DNA of 10,678 nucleotides from Pseudomonadota bacterium (GTDB lineage: Bacteria > Pseudomonadota > Alphaproteobacteria > Caulobacterales > Caulobacteraceae): contig JAEXKM010000382.1 of assembly GCA_023445705.1 (NCBI GenBank), positions 1 to 10,678 of the forward strand. Direction: 5' to 3'. Shown here one piece after another: positions 6,589 to 10,678 of the stretch (position 1 is its first letter; each line of letters opens with the position of its first letter). The notes under the pieces were generated by a model, which saw only the letters and a program-made list of their open reading frames with translations, did no database searches and was not told the DNA's origin. The translations under genes were made by a program, and so were the position numbers.

Positions 6589-7734
6589 TTAAGCCGCCTT
6601 GCCCAAGCTCAGCGCCTCATAGCGGGCGAGGTGATGGTCGGTCGAACCGAAGGCGCTCTCGATCATGGTCGAACGCTTGAAGTAATGGCCGATGGCCATT
6701 TCGTCGGTCATGCCCATGCCGCCGTGCAGTTGGATGGCGTTCTGGCCGATGAACTTGGCCGCCTTGCCGATCTGGACCTTCGCGGCCGAGGCGCCCTTGG
6801 CGCGCTCTTCGAAGTCGTCGGCCAGCTTGATGTTGGCCATGTAGGTCATCGAGATCGACTGCTCGAGGTTGATGAACATGTCGACCATCCGGTGCTGCAG
6901 CACCTGGAACTGGCTGATCGGCTGGCCGAACTGCTTGCGCTGCTTGGTGTATTCCAGCGTGCCTTCGTGCAGCTTGCGGAACACGCCGCAGGCTTCGGCG
7001 CAGGTCGCCACGACGGCTTCGTCGATCACCTGCTGGACCAGCGGCAGGGCCGCGCCCTCGGCGCCGATCAGGGCGTCAGCCCCAACCGACACGTTCTCGA
7101 AAGTCACTTCCGAGGCGCGGAAGCCGTCGACCGTCGGATAGTCACGGGTCGACACGCCCTTAGCGTCCTTCGGCACGATGAACACCGAGACGCCATCGGC
7201 GTCGCGCTGGCCGCCGCCGGTGCGGGCGGTGACGATCAGGTGCGTGGCGTAGGGCGCGCCGATCACCACGGCCTTGTGGCCGTTGATGACGTAGCCGGAG
7301 CCGTCCTTCTTGGCGGTGGTCTTCAGGTCCTGCCAGGTGTAGCGGGCCTGCGGCTCGGCATAGGCGAAGGCGAAGATGGTCTGGCCGGCGATGACGCCGC
7401 CGATCAGGTCGGCCGCGCCAGCATAACCGGAATGCTTCAGGAAGCCGCCGCCGATCACCACGGTGCCGAGATAGGGCTCGACCACCAGGGCTTTGCCCAG
7501 CTCCTCCATGATGACCATGTTCTCGGTCGTGCCGCCGCCCAGGCCGCCCAGATCTTCCGAGAACGGCGCGCCCAGGATGCCGAGCTCTTCGGCGAAGGCC
7601 TTCCAAACGTTCGGACGCCAGCCCGGCTCGGCCTTCAGGGCGTCACGGCGTTGTTCGAAGCTGTAGTGGTCGGCCAGATAGCTCGCGACCGTGTCGCGCA
7701 GCATCGACTGTTCTTCGGTGAAGCTGAAATCCAT
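6589..7734 (-). CDS. Acyl-CoA dehydrogenase, small partner of a pair (PimD / FadE-beta type)
   Basis: Flavoprotein-family subunit for alpha,beta-dehydrogenation of an acyl-CoA, cytosolic, 381 residues. Residues 1-115 are the N-terminal helical domain (MDFSFTEEQSMLRDTV), about 120-220 the beta domain, 230-381 the C-terminal helical domain. The C-terminal FAD elements are intact: RKQFGQPISQFQVLQHR at 266-282 and QLHGGMGMTDE (QxxGGxG) at 335-345. The usual first signature with G(S/T)D is degenerate (AFAYAEPQARYTW, about 122-134), and the end reads FGSTDHHLARYE with no YEG(T/S) catalytic-Glu motif. It therefore probably depends on the upstream 400-residue partner, as in PimC/PimD or the mycobacterial FadE pairs. 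A GGGGA ribosome site (7745-7741) lies 6 nt before the ATG. It is second in the operon, 86 bp after its partner. The natural acyl-CoA is unknown: dicarboxyl-, branched, steroid-side-chain or fatty acyl-CoA are all possible. Confidence 0.92.
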   Translation of the reverse strand: MDFSFTEEQSMLRDTVASYLADHYSFEQRRDALKAEPGWRPNVWKAFAEELGILGAPFSEDLGGLGGGTTENMVIMEELGKALVVEPYLGTVVIGGGFLKHSGYAGAADLIGGVIAGQTIFAFAYAEPQARYTWQDLKTTAKKDGSGYVINGHKAVVIGAPYATHLIVTARTGGGQRDADGVSVFIVPKDAKGVSTRDYPTVDGFRASEVTFENVSVGADALIGAEGAALPLVQQVIDEAVVATCAEACGVFRKLHEGTLEYTKQRKQFGQPISQFQVLQHRMVDMFINLEQSISMTYMANIKLADDFEERAKGASAAKVQIGKAAKFIGQNAIQLHGGMGMTDEMAIGHYFKRSTMIESAFGSTDHHLARYEALSLGKAA

Positions 7735-7754
7735 CTGGTTTCCCCGTGCGATGC

Positions 7755-7783
7755 CCCGCCCGGGCGCGCTCGGCCCAGGCGGG
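7755..7783. repeat. GC-rich stem-loop between the two acyl-CoA dehydrogenase genes
   Basis: CCCGCC, one C/A mismatch, GGGC, 7-nt loop, GCCC, GGCGGG. It lies 37 nt after the stop of the first gene and 20 nt before the start of the second. No U-run follows in the minus direction, so it is unlikely to end transcription. It may protect the upstream message from 3' decay or shift the ratio of the two subunits. Confidence 0.5.
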
Positions 7784-7820
7784 AAATAGGCGTTGTTCTG
7801 TGACTTAAGACGATCTGCGG

Positions 7821-9023
7821 TTAGAGGCCCAGCACGGCCTTGGCGATAATGTTGCGCTGGATCTCGTTCGAACCGCCGTAGATCGAGGTCTTGCGGCCGT
7901 TGAAGTAGGCGCCGGCCAGACCCTCGGCATAATCGGGGCCGATATTGGTGTTGTGGCCGATGTCACGCAGGTACGGCGCGCCGTAGTGGCCGACCGCTTC
8001 CAGCGCCAGTTCGTTCAGGCGTTGCTGAATCTCGGTGCCCTTGATCTTGAGGATCGAGCTTTCCGGGCCAGGGCCCTTGCCGCTGGATTCGCCGGCCAGG
8101 GTGCGCAGTTCGGTGAACTCCAGCGCGGTCAGGTCGATCTCCAGTTCGGCGACCTTGCGCTTGAAGAACGGGTCGGCCAGCAGCGGGCCGCCCATGTCCG
8201 AATGCTCGGTCTTGGCGATCTCGCGCACGCGCTCCAGGCCGCGCTTCGAACGCGCCACGCCGGCGATGCCCGAACGCTCGTGCGCCAGTAGCGCCTTGGC
8301 GCAGGTCCAGCCCTGGTTCTCGTGGAAGATACGGTTCTCGACCGGCACCTTCACGTTATCGAGGAAGACGTCGTTGACCTCATGGCCGCCTTCCAGGGTC
8401 GTGATCCGACGGACCTCGATGCCCGGGGTCTTCATGTCGATCAGCAGGAAGGAGATGCCGGCCTGCGGCTTGGCGTTCTGATCGGTGCGGACCAGGAAGA
8501 AGCCCCAGTCGGCGTGCTGGCCGAGCGTGGTCCAGGTCTTCTGGCCGTTGACGATGTAGTATTCCTTGCCGTCATCGCCGGTGACGCGTTCGGCCTTGGT
8601 CTTCAGGCTGGCCAGGTCGGAACCGGCGCCCGGCTCCGAATAGCCCTGGCACCACCACACCAGGCCATCACGGATGCCCGGCAGGAACTTCTCTTTCTGC
8701 TCCTGGGTGCCGAAGGTGTAGATCACCGGGGCCAGCATGGAGACGCCGAAGGGCAGGATTCCGATGGTGTCGGCGCGGGCCTGCTCTTCGGACCAGATAT
8801 ACTTCTGGGTGGGCGTCCAGCCGGTGCCGCCGAACTCGACGGGCCACGACGGGGTCGACCAGCCCTTCTGGGCCAGGATGCGGTGCCAGGAGAGATAGTC
8901 TTCCTTATCCAGCTCTTCGCCGCGTTGCTGCTTATCGCGCAGCGCCTTGGGATAGTTCTCGGCGATGAAGGCGCGGGCCTCCTCGCGGAAGGCGACGTCT
9001 TCAGGCGAAAAATCGAGGTTCAT
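7821..9023 (-). CDS. Acyl-CoA dehydrogenase, large partner of a pair (PimC / FadE-alpha type)
   Basis: FAD-dependent acyl-CoA dehydrogenase, cytosolic, 400 residues. The N-terminal helical domain is about 1-118. The beta domain opens with the first ACAD signature GYSEPGAGSDLAS at 127-139, which contacts flavin and substrate. The C-terminal domain runs from about 235. It lacks the RxQFG arginine motif (residues 265-290 read KTEHSDMGGPLL...) and the QxxGGxG motif (ELALEAVGHYGAP instead), the elements its neighbour keeps. At the usual C-terminal base position it has IYGGSNEIQRNI rather than YEG. Glu249 in LLAHER is a candidate catalytic base, as in ACADs that place the base in an earlier helix. 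The two proteins therefore look complementary, likely an alpha2beta2 heterotetramer with one FAD per heterodimer. ATG 9023 has AGGGAG (9035-9030) with a 6-nt gap. It leads the operon; the upstream gap carries an ACGT operator-like array. Confidence 0.93.
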   Translation of the reverse strand: MNLDFSPEDVAFREEARAFIAENYPKALRDKQQRGEELDKEDYLSWHRILAQKGWSTPSWPVEFGGTGWTPTQKYIWSEEQARADTIGILPFGVSMLAPVIYTFGTQEQKEKFLPGIRDGLVWWCQGYSEPGAGSDLASLKTKAERVTGDDGKEYYIVNGQKTWTTLGQHADWGFFLVRTDQNAKPQAGISFLLIDMKTPGIEVRRITTLEGGHEVNDVFLDNVKVPVENRIFHENQGWTCAKALLAHERSGIAGVARSKRGLERVREIAKTEHSDMGGPLLADPFFKRKVAELEIDLTALEFTELRTLAGESSGKGPGPESSILKIKGTEIQQRLNELALEAVGHYGAPYLRDIGHNTNIGPDYAEGLAGAYFNGRKTSIYGGSNEIQRNIIAKAVLGL

Positions 9024-9029
9024 GAGGGG

Positions 9030-9035
9030 CTCCCT
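9030..9035 (-). promoter_or_regulatory. Ribosome binding site of the large acyl-CoA dehydrogenase
   Basis: AGGGAG on the minus strand, 6 nt before the ATG at 9023-9021. It confirms that start for the first gene of the operon. Confidence 0.7.
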
Positions 9036-9044
9036 GGCGCGAGC

Positions 9045-9075
9045 ATTTACAGCGTATTTCGTTGGTCGCGGACCA
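9045..9075 (-). promoter_or_regulatory. Possible core promoter with a dyad upstream of the ACAD operon
   Basis: On the minus strand GCTGTAAAT (9053-9045) loosely resembles the Caulobacter-type -10 element. The inverted repeat TGGTC, GCG, GACCA (9063-9075) would then overlap the -35 region. The -10 match is weak and no good TTGAC is present, so the promoter call is tentative; the 13-bp dyad itself is exact. Confidence 0.3.
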
Positions 9076-9102
9076 TAGGCGAGTGCGCGGACGATGTGAA
9101 GA

Positions 9103-9123
9103 TGACGTTTACGTTCACGTCAC
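9103..9123. promoter_or_regulatory. ACGT-array operator, LiuR-like
   Basis: TGACGTTTACGTTCACGTCA (9103-9122) has ACGT at 9105, 9111 and 9117, a strict 6-bp period, inside arms TGACGT/ACGTCA. Positions 9108-9123 closely resemble the palindrome I recall for the MerR-family regulator LiuR (TTTACGTTAACGTAAA type), which represses branched-chain and fatty acyl-CoA catabolic genes in proteobacteria. The site is 80 bp upstream of the acyl-CoA dehydrogenase operon and 95 bp upstream of the EEP gene. Control of the dehydrogenases is the likely job; no regulator gene is in the window. Confidence 0.55.
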
Positions 9124-9188
9124 TTCAACTTAACGCGGTTCAGCTCCGAACCTCCGCCGTGACCCGAGCGTTGCAGCCGTTGCGCCGC

Positions 9189-9207
9189 GTGCATCCGGCG
9201 TGCATCC
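9189..9207. repeat. Direct repeat before the EEP gene
   Basis: GTGCATCC occurs twice with an 11-bp period, one helical turn, and ends 10 bp before the EEP ATG. A protein bound to one DNA face is possible, but a chance duplication is equally likely. Confidence 0.35.
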
Positions 9208-9217
9208 CTAGCGCCCC

Positions 9218-10003
9218 ATGCCCCGTATCCTCACCTACAATGTCCATCGTTGCGTCGGAACCGACCGAAAGCTCGATGTTGGCAGGGTCGCGGAGGTGAT
9301 CGCACGGCTCGAACCCGACATCGTCGCCCTGCAAGAGCTGGATGTCGGCCGCGCCCGAACCGGCGGCGTGGACCAGGCTCACCAGATCGCCCGCCGCCTG
9401 AAGATGGCCTTCCACTTCCACCCGGCCCTGCGGGTGGAAGAGGAACTGTATGGCGACGCGGTCCTGACCACCTATCCCGAGCGGATGATCCAGACCGGCC
9501 CCCTGCCCGGCCTGCCCAGCATCCCGCAACTGGAACCGCGCGGGGCGGTCTGGATCTCGATCGAGGTCGAGGGACGAGCGGTCCAGGTGATCAACACTCA
9601 CCTCGGCCTGGTCCCCAAGGAGCAGCAGGTCCAGGCCTCCTGGATCGCCGGGCCCTCGTGGCTGGAACACCCGATGCGCCAGGGCCCCACCATTCTGCTC
9701 GGCGACTTCAACGCTACCGGAGCTTCAGTCGTCTATCGCACCTTCGCCGCCAAGCTGGAGGCCGCCCGCCGCCTCGCGCCGAAGCGCTCCCCGACCTCCA
9801 CCTTTCCCTCGGCCCTGCCGGTGCTGCGCATCGACCACATCTTCGTCAGCCCGGAGATCAAGGTGCACGACGTCTTCGCGCCCTTCGACCCGCTGACCAG
9901 GGTGGCGTCGGATCACCTGCCCCTGGTGATGGACTTCAGCGTGGCCCAAACCGCGTCTTCAGCAGCGGCAGCTCGTCATAGAGAATCTTCCGCCGGCGAG
10001 TGA
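9218..10003 (+). CDS. Endonuclease/exonuclease/phosphatase (EEP) family protein, YbhP-like
   Basis: Metal-dependent phosphodiesterase or phosphatase of the EEP fold, 261 residues, with no evident signal peptide. All active-site elements are present: Asn8 (TYNVH), Glu40 (ALQELD), His128 (INTHLG), Asp163 and Asn165 (LLGDFNA), Asp206-His207 (RIDHIFV) and Asp232-His233 (SDHLPLVMDF). The substrate is open: phospholipid head group, inositol phosphate or DNA. Pairing with a phospholipase D-type gene recalls E. coli ybhP-clsB and favours a lipid link. TAG at 9209-9211 closes the frame, so ATG 9218 is the first start; no clear ribosome site is seen. The fold ends at Phe240, exactly where the convergent PLD gene stops (9936). 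Residues 241-261 are an Ala/Ser-rich tail encoded wholly antisense to that gene, probably a later extension. Confidence 0.92.
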   Translation: MPRILTYNVHRCVGTDRKLDVGRVAEVIARLEPDIVALQELDVGRARTGGVDQAHQIARRLKMAFHFHPALRVEEELYGDAVLTTYPERMIQTGPLPGLPSIPQLEPRGAVWISIEVEGRAVQVINTHLGLVPKEQQVQASWIAGPSWLEHPMRQGPTILLGDFNATGASVVYRTFAAKLEAARRLAPKRSPTSTFPSALPVLRIDHIFVSPEIKVHDVFAPFDPLTRVASDHLPLVMDFSVAQTASSAAAARHRESSAGE

Positions 10004-10678
10004 GATTCCAGGAATCGGCCACCCCGAACGGATCGCCCACGTGATAGGTGGCGATGATCTCGCCCAGCGGGGTCTGCTTCATGGGCAGCAGCGGCGAAAG
10101 CCGGCCTTCGCGGTTCAGGAAGTCGATGGCCGCCACCAGACTGCCGCCGCGCTCGGCGCGGGCCTTGGCGACCGCATCGCCCGTCTGACCCATAAAATGC
10201 CCGATCAGCCGGTCGCGCAGGGCGCCGATCGCCACGCGGTCGACGTCGCGCTTGGCCTCCACCGCGATCTCCGCCTCGGTGTCGAACCCGCCGGAGCGGT
10301 TATTCAGATTGGCCGAGCCGACCCGCGCCACCACGTCGTCGATCACCGTCACCTTGGAGTGCACGATGATCTTCGTGCCCGAGGGCGTCGTCGGATAGAA
10401 GGCCCGGAACCGCCCGAAAACATCGGCCGACCGCAGCCGCCACAGCATGTTGGAACGCGCGCGATCCATGGTGAGCTGGTCGAACCAGCTCGGACTCTGG
10501 CCGGTCGAAATCAGCACGACCTCGGGCCCATCGGGCTCGGCCAGCCGCATGGCCAAAGCCCCGGCGACCATAGGCGAGGTGAAGTACTGGTTCTCCAGAT
10601 AGATGACCGACTTGGCTTCCAAGACCGATTCCAGCGTCAGCCGCCGGATCTCGGCCACCTCCCCGCGCTCATCCCAGG
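9936..10678 (-). CDS. Phospholipase D-superfamily protein, C-terminal part (runs off right edge)
   Basis: PLD/cardiolipin synthase-type enzyme or transphosphatidylase. The frame is open to the right edge: the GTG at 10658 is internal, since codons reading WDERGE precede it without a stop. The visible part is about 247 codons. It contains the second HKD motif, His-x-Lys-x4-Asp in IVHSKVTVIDD (positions 100, 102 and 107 counted from the GTG), followed by GSANLNNRSGGFDTE, the conserved downstream segment. LENQYFTSP about 75 residues earlier is also typical of the second half-domain. The first HKD must lie outside the window. PLD enzymes use two HKD motifs to swap or hydrolyse phosphodiesters via a phosphohistidine, usually on membrane phospholipids. 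The 3' end overlaps the convergent EEP gene by 68 bp, so any terminator must sit inside the neighbouring coding sequence. Family sure; lipid specificity unknown. Confidence 0.92.
   Translation of the reverse strand, partial: WDERGEVAEIRRLTLESVLEAKSVIYLENQYFTSPMVAGALAMRLAEPDGPEVVLISTGQSPSWFDQLTMDRARSNMLWRLRSADVFGRFRAFYPTTPSGTKIIVHSKVTVIDDVVARVGSANLNNRSGGFDTEAEIAVEAKRDVDRVAIGALRDRLIGHFMGQTGDAVAKARAERGGSLVAAIDFLNREGRLSPLLPMKQTPLGEIIATYHVGDPFGVADSWNLTRRRKILYDELPLLKTRFGPR
10004..10016. repeat. 13-bp palindrome directly after the EEP stop codon
   Basis: GATTCC, A, GGAATC starts on the base after the EEP TGA (10001-10003) and lies inside the PLD coding sequence. As RNA it would give a 5-bp stem with a 3-nt loop, too weak alone and without a U-tract to be a terminator. 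Its placement is notable because the two genes share no intergenic space. Confidence 0.35.

Noticed and set aside
5896..7803. 635-codon open frame on the plus strand
   Set aside because: It runs out of frame through the YeiH-family gene, crosses the terminator and lies antisense to the acyl-CoA dehydrogenase. Its product is an Arg/Ala/Gly/Asp-rich string with no domain, typical of a GC-rich shadow.
8322..9299. 325-codon plus-strand frame antisense to the large acyl-CoA dehydrogenase
   Set aside because: Runs through the divergent control region and out of frame into the EEP gene; no family resemblance.

Overview
The window reads as part of a GC-rich alphaproteobacterial chromosome, most plausibly Caulobacterales (Caulobacter or Phenylobacterium type). 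The reasons are the strong G/C bias at third codon positions, an alphaproteobacterial style of autotransporter passenger, and a paired acyl-CoA dehydrogenase operon. This placement is inference. I see no rRNA, tRNA, CRISPR array, transposase or prophage gene. The window is densely coding; no gene-free stretch exceeds about 200 bases.

Layout, left to right. (1) 1-561, minus: the N-terminal 187 codons of an aldo/keto reductase that runs off the left edge. (2) 674-4438, minus: a 1254-codon type Va autotransporter. It has an extended signal peptide, four ~50-residue T5SS/PEP-CTERM-associated repeats, several autotransporter beta-strand repeats in two modules joined by a Gly/Pro linker, and a C-terminal beta-barrel ending in Phe. 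(3) About 4488-4548, minus: a short stretch that looks like the decayed 3' end of an acyl-CoA dehydrogenase gene, wedged between the LysR gene and the autotransporter. (4) 4553-5422, minus, and 5498-6526, plus: a divergent LysR regulator and YeiH-family membrane protein, the same pairing as E. coli yeiE/yeiH, with an AT-rich dyad in the 75-bp gap. (5) About 6536-6566: a bidirectional terminator between convergent genes. (6) 9023 to 6589, minus: two acyl-CoA dehydrogenases in a two-gene operon of the PimC/PimD or FadE-pair type. Each has lost different conserved FAD/active-site elements, which suggests an obligate hetero-oligomer. (7) 9024-9217: a divergent control region with three ACGT tetramers at 6-bp spacing, resembling a MerR-family LiuR operator. 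(8) 9218-10003, plus: an endonuclease/exonuclease/phosphatase (EEP) protein, convergent with and overlapping (9) 9936-10678, minus: the C-terminal part of a phospholipase D-superfamily protein. EEP and PLD genes are also neighbours in the E. coli ybhP-clsB region.

Functional themes: surface display (autotransporter), a sulfite/sulfate-type anion response (LysR plus YeiH), oxidation of an acyl-CoA (ACAD pair, probably repressed by an acyl-CoA-responsive regulator encoded elsewhere), and phospholipid or phosphodiester metabolism (EEP plus PLD). Most genes belong to known families. The less ordinary material is in the junctions: the ACAD remnant, the ACGT array, the dyad abutting the LysR start, a leader hairpin over one possible autotransporter start, and the EEP tail written entirely antisense to the PLD gene.
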